DNA from: DASWOJ01 sp964250755
GTDB lineage: Bacteria; Pseudomonadota; Alphaproteobacteria; Acetobacterales; Acetobacteraceae
Assembly (NCBI GenBank): GCA_964250755.1
Contig: CAXUHB010000013.1
Coordinates: 1 to 64,000 of the forward strand
DNA length: 64,000 nt
Reading direction: 5' to 3'
Positions 44,203-53,700 of the stretch are shown here, piece after piece. The notes under the pieces were generated by a model. The model saw nothing but the letters and a program-made list of their open reading frames with translations, had not been told where the DNA came from and did no database searches. Numbering within the stretch: position 1 is the stretch's first letter; each line of letters begins with the position of its first letter. The position numbers and the translations under genes were made by a program.

Positions 44203-45672
44203 ATGTTCGCAAACGAGACCGCTCACGACACCGAGGATGACAAGCTGCATGAGGAATGCGGCGTGTTCGGCGTCTGGGGCGTCACCGACGCCGCCGCCGT
44301 CACCGCCCTGGGCCTGCACGCCCTGCAGCACAGGGGCCAGGAAGCGACGGGCATCGTCAGCTACGACGGCGTCCGCTTCCACTCCCACCGCGGCCTGGGA
44401 TTGGTGGGTGACAACTTCAGCAGCGCCAAGGTGATCGCCGGGCTGCCCGGCCCCAATGCCGTAGGCCACAACCGCTATGCCACCACCGGCGACACCATCC
44501 TGCGCAACGTGCAGCCGCTCTATGCCGACTTCGAGTTCGGTGGCTTCGCCGTTGCCCACAACGGCAACCTGACCAACGCCCACATCCTGCACCGCCAACT
44601 GGTCCGCCGCGGCTGCCTGTTCCAGAGCACCACGGACTCCGAGGTGTTCGTCCATCTGATCGCCATCAGCCTCTATTCTACCGTCGTGGACCGGCTGATT
44701 GATGCACTCAAGCAGGTGGTCGGCGCCTACTCTCTGGTTGCCCTGTCCAACGACGCCCTGATGGGCGTGCGCGACCCGATGGGGGTCCGCCCCCTGATCC
44801 TGGGCCGCATCGGCAACGAGGGCACGGGCGGCTGGGTGCTGGCCAGCGAGACCTGCGCGCTTGATATCGTCGGTGCCGAGTTCATCCGCGACGTGGAACC
44901 CGGCGAGATCGTCGTCATCAACGACAAGGGCGTCCACTCCATCAAGCCCTTCGGCGCCAGCAAGAGCCGTTTCTGCGTGTTTGAATACATCTACTTCGCC
45001 CGCCCGGACTCCGTGATGGAGGGCACGCCCGTCTATGACGCACGCAAGTCCATCGGCGCGGAGCTGGCGCGCGAAAGCCATGTGGACGCCGACGTGATCG
45101 TGCCGGTGCCGGACAGCGGCGTGCCCTCCGCCATGGGCTTCAGCGCCGAGTCCGGCATACCGTTCGAACTGGGCATCATACGCAACCACTACGTCGGGCG
45201 CACCTTCATCGAACCCACGGACAGCATCCGCAACTTGGGCGTGAAGCTGAAGCACTCCGCCAACCACTCGGTCCTGCGCGGCAAGCGCGTGGTGCTGGTG
45301 GACGACAGCATCGTCCGCGGCACCACCAGCCGCAAGATCGTGGAGATGGTGCGCGCTGCGGGCGCCGCCGAAGTCCACATGCGGATATCCTCGCCGCCCA
45401 CCACCCACTCCTGCTTCTACGGCATAGACACGCCCGAGCGCGGAAAGCTGCTGGCAGCCCGGCACAACGTGGCCGAGATGGCGCACCTGATCGGCGCCGA
45501 CAGCCTGGCCTTCGTGTCGCTGGACGGCCTCTACCGCGCATTGGGCAAACCCGGCCGGGACGCCGCCAGGCCGCACTTCTGCGACGCCTGCTTCACCGGC
45601 GAGTATCCCATTGCCCTGCCCGACATGGTGGACAGCGCCGACCGGCAACTGAGCTTGCTGACCGAACGTTGA
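44203..45672 (+). CDS. purF: Amidophosphoribosyltransferase
   Basis: A 489-residue enzyme for the first step of purine synthesis (PRPP + glutamine to phosphoribosylamine). The N-terminal nucleophile is Cys19 in EECGVFGV after an 18-residue propeptide; NGNLTN and the PRPP site VVLVDDSIVRGTT are present. Cysteines in FCVFEYIY, THSCFYG and FCDACFTG match the [4Fe-4S] ligands of the Bacillus-type, oxygen-sensitive form. The start follows AGTAGGAGTAC. The stop overlaps the next start by 1 bp. Confidence 0.95.
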   Translation: MFANETAHDTEDDKLHEECGVFGVWGVTDAAAVTALGLHALQHRGQEATGIVSYDGVRFHSHRGLGLVGDNFSSAKVIAGLPGPNAVGHNRYATTGDTILRNVQPLYADFEFGGFAVAHNGNLTNAHILHRQLVRRGCLFQSTTDSEVFVHLIAISLYSTVVDRLIDALKQVVGAYSLVALSNDALMGVRDPMGVRPLILGRIGNEGTGGWVLASETCALDIVGAEFIRDVEPGEIVVINDKGVHSIKPFGASKSRFCVFEYIYFARPDSVMEGTPVYDARKSIGAELARESHVDADVIVPVPDSGVPSAMGFSAESGIPFELGIIRNHYVGRTFIEPTDSIRNLGVKLKHSANHSVLRGKRVVLVDDSIVRGTTSRKIVEMVRAAGAAEVHMRISSPPTTHSCFYGIDTPERGKLLAARHNVAEMAHLIGADSLAFVSLDGLYRALGKPGRDAARPHFCDACFTGEYPIALPDMVDSADRQLSLLTER

Positions 45673-46403
45673 TGGGCACCCTTTCGGGCCTTGTGGCCCT
45701 TGTGACCGGTGCAAGCCGCGGCATCGGTGCCGCGGCGGCGGTCGAATTGGGCCGGCGCGGCGCCCACGTCGTCCTGTTGGCCCGCACGCAAGGCGGGCTG
45801 GAGGAAACGGATGATGCGGTGCGCGCCGCAGGCGGCACGGCTACCTTGCTGCCGCTGGATTTGCAGGACGGCCCCGGGCTGGACCCGGTCGGCCCGAGCA
45901 TTTTCCAACGCTTCGGGCGGTTGGACATCCTGGTCCACGGCGCTGGTGCCCTGGGCAAGCTGACCCCGGTGCCGCACATTCAGCCCAAGGATTGGGACGC
46001 CGTGGTGGGCGTGAACCTGGCCGCCACCTGGCGCCTCATCCGCACCTGCGCGCCGCCGCTGCAAGCTGCCCCAGCCGGCCGCGCCGTGTTCGTCACCACC
46101 GGCATCGCCTCGGCGCCCCACGCCTACTGGGCCGGCTACGGCGCCACCAAGGCGGGGATGGAGCATCTGGTCCTGACCTGGGCCGCCGAGTCCGTCACCA
46201 CCAACCTGCGCGTCAACCTGTTCGACCCCGGCCCCGTCGCCACCCGTTTGCGCGCTGACGCCATGCCCGGCGAGAACCCAGCCACTCTGCCCAAGCCGGA
46301 GGAGGTCGCTCCGGCGCTGGCCAATTTGTGCGAGCCAGGGGACGTGCGGCATGGGCAGCGGGTGGCGGTTGCTCCCTCTCCCTCTAGGAGAGGGCCGGGG
46401 TGA
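45672..46403 (+). CDS. SDR family oxidoreductase
   Basis: A 243-residue Rossmann enzyme: cofactor loop TGASRGIG, the NAG motif as HGAGALG, catalytic Tyr-Lys in YGATK, and PGPV. It follows purF as in other alphaproteobacteria, with a 1-bp overlap. The C-terminal residues VAPSPSRRGPG and the TGA stop lie within the dispersed repeat at 46372, so the end of the protein was probably rewritten by the repeat. Confidence 0.9.
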   Translation: MGTLSGLVALVTGASRGIGAAAAVELGRRGAHVVLLARTQGGLEETDDAVRAAGGTATLLPLDLQDGPGLDPVGPSIFQRFGRLDILVHGAGALGKLTPVPHIQPKDWDAVVGVNLAATWRLIRTCAPPLQAAPAGRAVFVTTGIASAPHAYWAGYGATKAGMEHLVLTWAAESVTTNLRVNLFDPGPVATRLRADAMPGENPATLPKPEEVAPALANLCEPGDVRHGQRVAVAPSPSRRGPG

Positions 46404-46410
46404 GGGAAGC
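46372..46410. repeat. CTCCCTCTCCC/GGGTGAGGG dispersed repeat
   Basis: CTCCCTCTCCCTCTAGGAGA then GGGCCGGGGTGAGGG; it forms an inverted pair with the copy at 46480, about 150 bp end to end. It supplies the stop codon of the SDR gene. Confidence 0.65.
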
Positions 46411-46479
46411 CGCAACCACCGGGTCCTGACTGAAGCAGCGCCGATCCCGCGCTGCCGATGGACGAAGCTGCCCTTGCAG

Positions 46480-46520
46480 CCTCCCTCACCCCGGCCCCGT
46501 TCCCAGAGGGAGAGAGAGGC
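46480..46520. repeat. CTCCCTCTCCC/GGGTGAGGG dispersed repeat, inverted copy
   Basis: CCTCCCTCACCCCGGCCCCG then GAGGGAGAGAGAGG, the reverse complement of the unit at 46372. The convergent MFS gene ends 12 bp beyond it. Confidence 0.65.
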
Positions 46521-46531
46521 GGCAACAATCC

Positions 46532-47827
46532 CTACTCCGCCGGGTAAGCGTCGGGTGCCCGCTCCAGCTTGGCGTCGTGGTTCAGCACCAGCACGATCAC
46601 CATCGCCACAGCCCCGAACGCCGCCAGACACAGCAGCCCGCCGTTGTAGCTATCGGTCTTGTCCTTGATGTAGCCCATCAGATACGGCCCCACGAAGCCC
46701 GACAGGTTGCCGACCGAGTTGATGATGGCAATCCCGCCCGCCGCCGCCGCGCCGGACAGGAAAGAAGTCGGCAGCGTCCAGAACACCGGCAGTGCCCCGA
46801 ACACCCCGCAGGCCGCAACGGACAACGCCACCATCTTCAGCGTCGGGTCTGGCAGCAGCGTGCTGACCCCGATTCCAATGGACGCCACCGCCAGCGCGAC
46901 CGCCGTGTGCAGCTTGCGCTCGCCGGTCCGGTCGGAGCTGAGGCCCCACAGCACGATGGCGACGGTGCCGACGACATACGGGATCGCGGTCACGAAGCCC
47001 GTCTGCAGGTTGGTCAGGCCGAACCCCTTCACGATCTGCGGCAGGAAGAAGCCGATGCCGTAGTTGCAGGCGACCGCGCCGAAATACACCATCGCAAGCG
47101 CCAGCACCTTCGGGTTCAGCAACGCCTGCACGACCGAAAAATGCTGCGCCGCCTCGCGCTGCCGCCGCTCCTGCTCCAAGCGGCCCGCCAGCCACTCCCG
47201 TCCGTCCGCCGGCAGCCATTGCGCGTCCACCGGCCGGTCCGTCAGGTAGTAGAACACCACGACGGACAGCACGACCGCCGGCAGCGCCTCCACGATGAAC
47301 AGCCACTGCCAGCCGTGCAGGCCCATCGCACCGTCCAGGCCCAGCAATGCGCCGGACACCGGGGCGCCGAACACGGAGGACAGCGGGATCGCCGCCATGA
47401 AGAACCCGATGATGCGTCCGCGGTATGTCGCCGGGAACCAAAGCGTCAGGTAGAAGATGATCCCCGGGAAGAACCCGGCCTCGGCGATCCCCAGCAGGAA
47501 CCTCACCAGGTAGAAGCTGTATTCTCCCTGCACGAAGGCAGTGGCCCCCGACAGGACGCCCCAGCTCACCATGATCCGCGCGATCCACTTCCGCGCACCG
47601 AACCGTTCCAGGAACAGGTTGCTCGGCACCTCGAACACGAAGTAGCTGAGGAAGAAGATGCCCGCCCCGAACCCATAGGCGGTCTGAGAGATGCCAAGGT
47701 CCCGGTTCATCGTCAGCGCCGCGAAGCCGACGTTCACCCGGTCCAGGTATGCCACAAAGTAGCAGAGTATCAGGAACGGCACGAGCCGCGTGGTCACGCG
47801 GGCGATCGTGCGGGTTTCAAGGTCCAT
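46532..47827 (-). CDS. MFS transporter, anion:cation symporter type
   Basis: A 431-residue permease with 12 helices, of the ACS family that imports organic acids such as tartrate or phthalate. Family segments: YFVAYLDRVNVGFAALTMNR, ISQTAYGFGAGIFFLSYFVF, EVPSNLFLERFGARKWIAR and ITFGIAEAGFFPGI-like LLGIAEAGFFPGIIFYLTLW. The start at 47827 is supported by GGGAGGATGC 5-14 bp upstream; a longer frame to 48160 runs into IS sequence. No catabolic genes are adjacent. Confidence 0.88.
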   Translation of the reverse strand: MDLETRTIARVTTRLVPFLILCYFVAYLDRVNVGFAALTMNRDLGISQTAYGFGAGIFFLSYFVFEVPSNLFLERFGARKWIARIMVSWGVLSGATAFVQGEYSFYLVRFLLGIAEAGFFPGIIFYLTLWFPATYRGRIIGFFMAAIPLSSVFGAPVSGALLGLDGAMGLHGWQWLFIVEALPAVVLSVVVFYYLTDRPVDAQWLPADGREWLAGRLEQERRQREAAQHFSVVQALLNPKVLALAMVYFGAVACNYGIGFFLPQIVKGFGLTNLQTGFVTAIPYVVGTVAIVLWGLSSDRTGERKLHTAVALAVASIGIGVSTLLPDPTLKMVALSVAACGVFGALPVFWTLPTSFLSGAAAAGGIAIINSVGNLSGFVGPYLMGYIKDKTDSYNGGLLCLAAFGAVAMVIVLVLNHDAKLERAPDAYPAE

Positions 47828-47990
47828 CGGCGCATCCTCCCAAGGTTGGGCCCGCTTGTGCGGGCGCAGGTTCGGCCTCATGCGAGGCCGCTTCTCAAGC
47901 AGGAACACGGTTTGGCGACAGAAACGCAAGCTGGAATCCAACAGTCCGTTGGGAAAGCCTGGTTGAGTAGAGGATTGATGGCTGGCAAGC

Positions 47991-48869
47991 ATGTCGCATC
48001 GTGGCGAACTGTTAATTGGGACTGCCTGGGTTTGGACGGACGAGAACAGGCCGAGGTATGACCGCCGCGGGCAGAGATATCCGAGCGGCCTGACGAACGA
48101 GGAGTGGGCGGCGCTGGAGCCGTTGCTTCCGGTGGCCCAGGGCCAGGGGCGCCCACGCACGCACGCACGTGCTTCGCAAGGTCACGAACGGCATCCGCTG
48201 CGTGCAGCGATACGGCGTGCCCTGCGACGCGGTGCCCAAGGACCTGCCGCCAGGCAGCATCTGCTACGACTACTGGCGCTTGTTGACGAATGGCGGGCAC
48301 CTGGACAGGATCAACCACGTGCTAGTCATGGCCGACCGGAAGCAGGCAGGGCGGGAGGCCAGCCCCACCCTGGCCATTGTCGATGCGCACTCGGTCAAGT
48401 GCGACGCGCCCCCAGGCGAGCGAGGGTATGACGCCGCAAGGAAGGTGCTGGGGCGCAAACGACCCGCGGCGGTGGACATCGACGGCCGGCTGCTTGCGGT
48501 CAGCGTCATACGGGCGGACATGCAGGATCAGGATGGCGGCATCGACCTGGTGCGCCGTCTTTTGCGGCTGTGCCCCTGGATCAGAACCGTCGTGTTGGAT
48601 GGCGGCTACAAGAAAATCTTCATGGAAACCGTGCAGGCTATCGCGGGCCGGGCGGCCGAGATGGTGAAGCGGCCAGAGTTCGCGAAAGGCTTTGTGCTGC
48701 TGCCCAAGCGCTGGCGCGTAGAACAGAGCATCGGCGCCCTGACCATCTCGCGCCGCCTCAAGGTCGACCACGAAACGCTGACCCACGTCTCGGCCACGAT
48801 CATCCTGTTCGCCTCTATCGGGCGCCTGCTCGCATCACTGACGATGCGGTGCCCTTTCAAAGGGCTATC
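47991..48869 (+). pseudogene. IS5-family transposase, frameshifted
   Basis: The first frame encodes the N-terminal RYPSGLTNEEWAALEPLLPV and GQGRPRTHAR; the second, from 48169, continues LRKVTNGIRCVQRYGV ... VDAHSVKCD ... RKVLGRKRPAAVDIDGRLLA ... VVLDGGYKK ... RWRVEQSIGAL. Acidic DDE residues in the second part are at 72, 134 and 175 (numbered from 48169). The break is in the run CACGCACGCACGCACG (48153 on): removal of one 4-bp unit would rejoin GRPRTHVLRK. The C-terminus reads through the right end without the usual stop. Confidence 0.8.
48153..48169. repeat. Tetranucleotide CACG run at the transposase frameshift
   Basis: Four tandem CACG units (CCACGCACGCACGCACGTG). The count of units decides whether the transposase frame is open; three would restore it. 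Confidence 0.7.
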
Positions 48870-49185
48870 AGGGCGCGGAGGCCTTGGCAGCATCCCGGCG
48901 CCGTGCCTCATCGTATTCCTCGCGGGTCAGGCATTCCGCGCCGTAACTTATGTAGCCCTGACTGCAGTGGGTGTGCGTGCAGACGTTCCTGTATTCAGTG
49001 CGATAGCCTGTGGACTGGCAGTAGCCGTTGCCATACCTGGCGCAGTATGGCACCTGCACGGGCTGCCTCTCGTAGCGGTCGCATTCCGTGCGGAGCAGGC
49101 CACACGCGGCGAGCATCCCGACAATCAGGACAATTGCAACCCGCGAAGGCCATCCGCAGCAAGCCTCTGTCCAGGTCAGATCCAT
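48868..49185 (-). CDS. Small cysteine-rich lipoprotein inside the IS remnant
   Basis: A 105-residue protein with a lipoprotein signal: hydrophobic VAIVLIVGMLAAC with the lipidated Cys28. The mature part has six more cysteines (35, 48, 56, 69, 74, 85) and is rich in Tyr and Arg, enough for three disulfides. No family recognised. Its stop codon lies at the end of the transposase remnant (CTATCA, 48865-48870), so the C-terminus may have been cut by the insertion. Less GC-rich than the surrounding genes. Confidence 0.6.
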   Translation of the reverse strand: MDLTWTEACCGWPSRVAIVLIVGMLAACGLLRTECDRYERQPVQVPYCARYGNGYCQSTGYRTEYRNVCTHTHCSQGYISYGAECLTREEYDEARRRDAAKASAP

Positions 49186-49240
49186 TCGGCCTCTCCCGCC
49201 GGAAGCCTACCAGCGGCGGCCTGATCCTTGCAACTACGAA

Positions 49241-49302
49241 TCGGCCGCGACCATCCTGTTCGCCTCCATCGGGCGTCAGTTCGCGTCACTGACTATGCAG
49301 TG
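49241..49302 (+). repeat. Second copy of the transposase 3' end
   Basis: It encodes SAATILFASIGRQFASLTMQ and a TGA, parallel to SATIILFASIGRLLASLTMR in the first copy (48790-48851). Unlike the first, it keeps the stop codon and is followed by the right inverted repeat. Confidence 0.7.
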
Positions 49303-49511
49303 ACCCTCTCCCAACAGGCTGTAAGATGGCAATTTTTATCTTCCTTTCCCTCTGGGAAAAGGCCGAGTAAGGGGATCTTGGCTGCGGAGCGGGGCACAGT
49401 CAATGCCGCTGGAGCAGCGTTGAAAGCGGTTCAGACCGGTGTTCGGGGACCCCTCACCTGGCGTTGGTCCGTTTCGAGGCCCAGCCCCGGAATAGGAGGC
49501 AAGAGGCAACC

Positions 49512-50015
49512 CTACCCCCCATGCCCCAACGCCTCCACCAACTTCGCCTTCGTCATCCTCGACCGCCCGGCAATCCCGTGCTTGGCGGCCCGTTCCATCA
49601 GCTCCGCCTTCGACAACGACTCAAGCCGCGCATCCGCCGTCTTGGCCGCGACGTCTCTGGGCTGGGCCGAGAACTGGTGCCCAGCAGCCAGGTCCGCCCG
49701 CTTCTTCTCGGACGTGCGCGCATATTCCTCGTCCGTCAGCGCCTCGCGCGCCTTCTTGGGTAAGTAGCGCTCCCCGGTGTCCAGGCTCTCCTCGCCGGAC
49801 TTCGTGCCCCACTTCTCCTTTGTCCACTCGGCCAGGTGGTTGTGTGGGTCCTTGCGGCCCTTGTAGCCCCCGCCCTCCGCCTTGTAGCGCTGCACGGCCA
49901 TCTGCGCCTTGCGGGCGGACCACTCCCCGGCGTGCCCGCCCTTGTCGCCGGCCGTGACCTCCGTCTTGATCCGCTCCCACAGCGCGGGATCGGTGCGGTT
50001 TGCGGTGCCTGCCAT
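49512..50015 (-). CDS. DUF5872-like protein with a SAP-like C-terminus
   Basis: A 167-residue, basic, soluble protein. The middle holds KGRKDPHNHLAEWTKEKWGT and ERYLPKKAREALTDEEYAR, which I associate with DUF5872; the C-terminal 40 residues (LESLSKAELMERAAKHGIAG, MTKAKLVEAL) look like a SAP or Rho-N helix-extended-helix nucleic-acid module. ATG 50015 is preferred over an upstream start at 50090. Its function is not known; a chromatin or phage-associated role is possible. Confidence 0.78.
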   Translation of the reverse strand: MAGTANRTDPALWERIKTEVTAGDKGGHAGEWSARKAQMAVQRYKAEGGGYKGRKDPHNHLAEWTKEKWGTKSGEESLDTGERYLPKKAREALTDEEYARTSEKKRADLAAGHQFSAQPRDVAAKTADARLESLSKAELMERAAKHGIAGRSRMTKAKLVEALGHGG

Positions 50016-50162
50016 CCTGTGTCTCCCAAGTTTTCCGGCCAACGCCGCGGCCCGTGCCGGGTTGCCGTGGGCGCACCTTGCGGGCTGCAAGGGATTACCG
50101 GCTTGGCGTGGCCGGGCTGGTGTGGCAGTCAGGCCCCGTTAACGCCGCCCAGGAGCTGCCCC

Positions 50163-50681
50163 GTGTCTCTCAAGTCTCTCGCGCCCCTCGCGGCCGTCCT
50201 CGCCCTCGCCGCCTGCAACTCGACCAAGCCTCCGGTGCTGAGCGCCTCCGACCCCCGCAACGATGGCATCGCCAAGACCTGCACGCCCACCAACCCCGAC
50301 TTCACCAAGCCTGGCCCCTACAACGCCGCGATCACCATGACCAACGACGGCTGGTGCGGCGCCTTCGCGGTCGAGCGCGACGGCCGCCCATACGTCCTCG
50401 GCCTGGTCCGCACCCGCCCGAGCCACGGCCGCGTCCTCATCCAGAAAGTCGAGAACGCAAGCCGCGTGGAGTACACCCCCAACACCGGCTTCACGGGCAG
50501 CGACACCTTCACAGTCGCGCTGCGCCCCAACCAGTCCAGCGCCGAGGACATCCCGATGGCCGTGTCGGTCAACGTCACGCAGGGCGACCGCCCGGCCGTT
50601 GCGGCCCCAACCGCCGGCCCCGCCCGCTCGTCTGCAGCACCCGCTGCCCGCCGCCGCCGGTCCAGCGCCCCGGCGCGCTGA
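50163..50681 (+). CDS. Lipoprotein with an Ig-like/cadherin-like domain
   Basis: A 172-residue lipoprotein: signal MSLKSLAPLAAVLALAAC with Cys18 as the lipidated residue, GTG start behind AGGAG. The mature domain contains NDGWCGAFAVERDGRPYVLG, then RPSHGRVLIQK and YTPNTGFTGSDTFTVAL, the TPNxxFxGxDxF pattern of tandem Ig-like surface domains. The end is Ala/Arg-rich. It probably sits on the outer membrane; its partner is unknown. A strong stem-loop follows. Confidence 0.82.
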   Translation: MSLKSLAPLAAVLALAACNSTKPPVLSASDPRNDGIAKTCTPTNPDFTKPGPYNAAITMTNDGWCGAFAVERDGRPYVLGLVRTRPSHGRVLIQKVENASRVEYTPNTGFTGSDTFTVALRPNQSSAEDIPMAVSVNVTQGDRPAVAAPTAGPARSSAAPAARRRRSSAPAR

Positions 50682-50709
50682 CCCCGCCGGCTCCGTCCGC
50701 ATCCGTCGA

Positions 50710-50736
50710 GGGCCAAGCCGCATCCAGGCTTGGCCC
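50710..50736. terminator. Bidirectional stem-loop between convergent genes
   Basis: GGGCCAAGCC-N7-GGCTTGGCCC, perfect 10-bp arms, between the lipoprotein gene (plus) and the end of the RND pump gene (minus). No T-tract on either side. Confidence 0.5.
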
Positions 50737-50754
50737 GGGACCGGGCGGGCCAGG

Positions 50755-53700
50755 CTACTCCGCCGCCGGCACCGCCCCCACCTGTCCCGCCCCGCCCCGC
50801 ATCACCCCAGCCGGTTCGGCCCCCGTCGGCTCGGCACCAGGCCCGGCCCGCCGCCCCGCCGGCACCGGCAGGTCCCGCGGTGTCAGCACCCGCCCGAACA
50901 GCCGCCCCACCAGGCCCGAGGCGTCATCCATCAGCGTGTAGAACGACGGCACGAACACCAGGGACAGCACGGTCGAGACGATCAAGCCCCCGATCACTCC
51001 AATGGCCATCGGCGACCGGAACTCGCCTCCGTCGCCCACGCCCATCGCGCTCGGCACCATGCCGGCCACCATCGCGATCGTCGTCATCACGATGGGCCGC
51101 GCCCGCTTGCGCCCGGCGTCCAGGATCGCCTCAACCCGGCCCATCCCCGCCGCCCGCCGCTCGATGGCGAAGTCCACCAGCATGATCGCGTTCTTGGTCA
51201 CGATGCCCATCAGCATGAGCACGCCGATCACGACGGGCATGGAGATCGGGTTGCCCGTCAGCAGCAGCGCCAGGATCACGCCGCCAAGGCTCAGCGGCAG
51301 GGACAGCAAGATCGTGATGGGCTGGAACACGTTGCGGAACAGCAGCACCAGCACGCCCAGCACGATGGTAAGCCCCGCCCCCATCGCCAGCCCGAACTGC
51401 GAGAACACCTCCGCCATCACCTCGGCGTCCCCGCCGTTCTGCAGGCGCACGCCCGCCGGCAGGCCCTTCGCCGCCGGAAGGGCGTAGATGGCCTTCAGAG
51501 CGTCCCCCAGCGCCACGCCGGGCTGCAGGTCGGCGCCCAGCACCACGCGGCGCACGCGGTCGTAGCGCTCGACGCTGGACGGCCCCTGCCCGAGCGCCAC
51601 GTCGGCCACTGCCAGCAGAGGCACGGCGATGCCGCCGTTGCCCTGCACTTGCAGCGTCTCGATGGCGGAGATGTCGCCGCGTAGCGCCGTGTCCACCTGC
51701 ACACGGATCGGGATCAGCCGGTCGCCGTCGCGGAACTTGGCCAAGTTGGCCGGGACGTCGCCGATGGTGGCGATCCGCACGGCGTCGCTGATCGCCTCCG
51801 TGCTGACGCCGAACCGCGCGGCCTCGTCCCCCCGCGGCGTCACCCGGATTTCCGGACGGTCCGACCCGGCGCTGGGCGCGACGTTGCCAAAACCGGGCAG
51901 CCGGCGCATCCCGCCTTCCAGCGCCGCCACGGCGCGGTCCAGCGCGGCGGGGTCGTCGCCCAGCACGGTGACGGACAGCTCGCGCTCCCCGCGGTCGTTC
52001 ACGTACCAGCCGCGCACGTCGGGCAGCGCGGCCAGGCGCCGGGTCAGCTCCGCCTCGACCTCCTTCTGCCTGCGGACGCGGGCGTCCTTGGGCACCAGGT
52101 TCACGATCATCTTGGCCCGGCGGATTTCCGCTCCCGCCCCGGTCGGCGTCGTGCCGCCGACGACGAACACCGTCGTCACCTCCGGGATGCGCCGGAACTC
52201 GGCGGCCACCACGTCCGTCCGCGCCCGCGTGTCCGCGAGGGTGGAGCCGGGCGGCAGCTCGATGGACAGCACCACGCGGCTCTCGTCCGGCGGCGGGATG
52301 AAGCCGGTGGGCAGCAGCGTCGTGGACCAGATGGATACGCCGAACGCCGCCAGCCCCGCCAGCAGGGTCAGCCCGCGCCAGCGCAGCGTCGCCTGCAGGA
52401 AGCGGGTGTAGGCCCGCATCACCCAGCCGTCCCGCTCGTCATGCGGCGCCACCGGCCGCATCAGGTAGGCCGCCATCAGCGGCGTGATCAGCCGCGCCAC
52501 CAGCAGGGACGCCATGACGGCGGCGGCCACCGTCAGCCCGAACTGCTTGAAGAACTGCCCGGCGATCCCGCCCATGAAGCTGACTGGCGCGAACACCGCC
52601 ATGATCGTGAAGGTGATGGCGATCACCGCCAGCCCGATCTCGTCCGCCGCCTCTACCGCCGCCTCGTACGGGCGCTTGCCCATGTGCATGTGGCGGACGA
52701 TGTTCTCGATCTCCACGATGGCGTCGTCCACCAGGATGCCGGTCACGAGCGTGATGCCGAGCAGGCTGACGAAGTTCAGCGAGAAGCCCATCAGCTGCAT
52801 CGCCGCGAATGCCGGCAGCACGGACAGCGGCAGCGCCGCGGCCACCAGCAAGGTCGCCCGCCAGTTCCGCAGGAACACCAGCACGACGATGGTGGCCAGC
52901 ACCGCACCCTCGATCAGGCCGTGCATGGCGGACAGGTAGGTGCCGCGGGTGGCGCGCACGCCGTCGTCAATGACGGCGTATGTCACCTCCGGGTGCGCGC
53001 GCTGCAGCGCCTGGATGCGCAAGGCCACGGCGTCCGCGACGCTCACGTCGCTGGCGCCCTTGGCGCGGAACACCGCGAAGGACACGACCGGCGTTTCCCC
53101 GTTCATGCGGGCGAAGTCGCGCGGCTCCTCGTAGCTGTCGGCGACGCGGGCCACGTCGGACAGCCGGACCTCGCGCCCGCCGGGCAGCACCAGGCGGGTG
53201 GCGGCCAGGGCGTCCAGGGTGCGGGCGCCGGCCAGGGTGCGTATCGCCTGCTCCTGGCTGCCGACCTCGCCGCGCCCGCCGGACAGGTCGGCGCTGGTAG
53301 CGCGGAGCTGCCGGTTCACGTCGCCGGCAGTGATGCCCAGGGACGCCAGGCGGTCCGGGTCCAGGCTGACGCGGATTTCCCGCGTCACGCCGCCGATCCG
53401 CTCGACGCGCCCGATGCCGCGCACCCCTTGCAGGTCGCGCAGCACGGTGTCGTCTATGAACCAGGACAGCCCTTCCAGCGTCATGCCCGGCGCCGTCGCG
53501 GCAAACGTCTGGATGCTCTGGCCCACGATGTCTATGCGCTGGATCACCGGCTCGTCTATGCCGCGCGGCAGGTCGGAGCGTATTTTGCTGACGGCATCGC
53601 GCACGTCGTTCAGCGCGCGGTCAGTGCTGACCTCCAGCCGCAGCTCCACAACCGTCTGGCTCACGCCGTCGGTGACGCTGCTTTGGACGTGCTTTACGCC

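Larger units (their letters stand above)
47941..49322 (+). mobile_element. Decayed IS5-type element carrying an extra gene
   Basis: Bounded by imperfect inverted repeats ACAGTCCGTTGGGAAAG (47941-47957) and CTCTCCCAACAGGCTGT (49306-49322), which match at 14 of 17 positions. It contains a frameshifted transposase and, between it and the right end, a minus-strand lipoprotein gene. The 62-bp transposase 3' segment at 48790-48851 recurs, with some changes, at 49241-49302 next to the right repeat, so this is either an element with a passenger gene or two remnants flanking an insertion. No target duplication is evident. Confidence 0.6.

Noticed and set aside
48851..48865. GCCCTTTCAAAGGGC as a terminator
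   Set aside because: A 15-bp palindrome with a one-base centre cannot form a normal loop; it fits better as part of the IS end.
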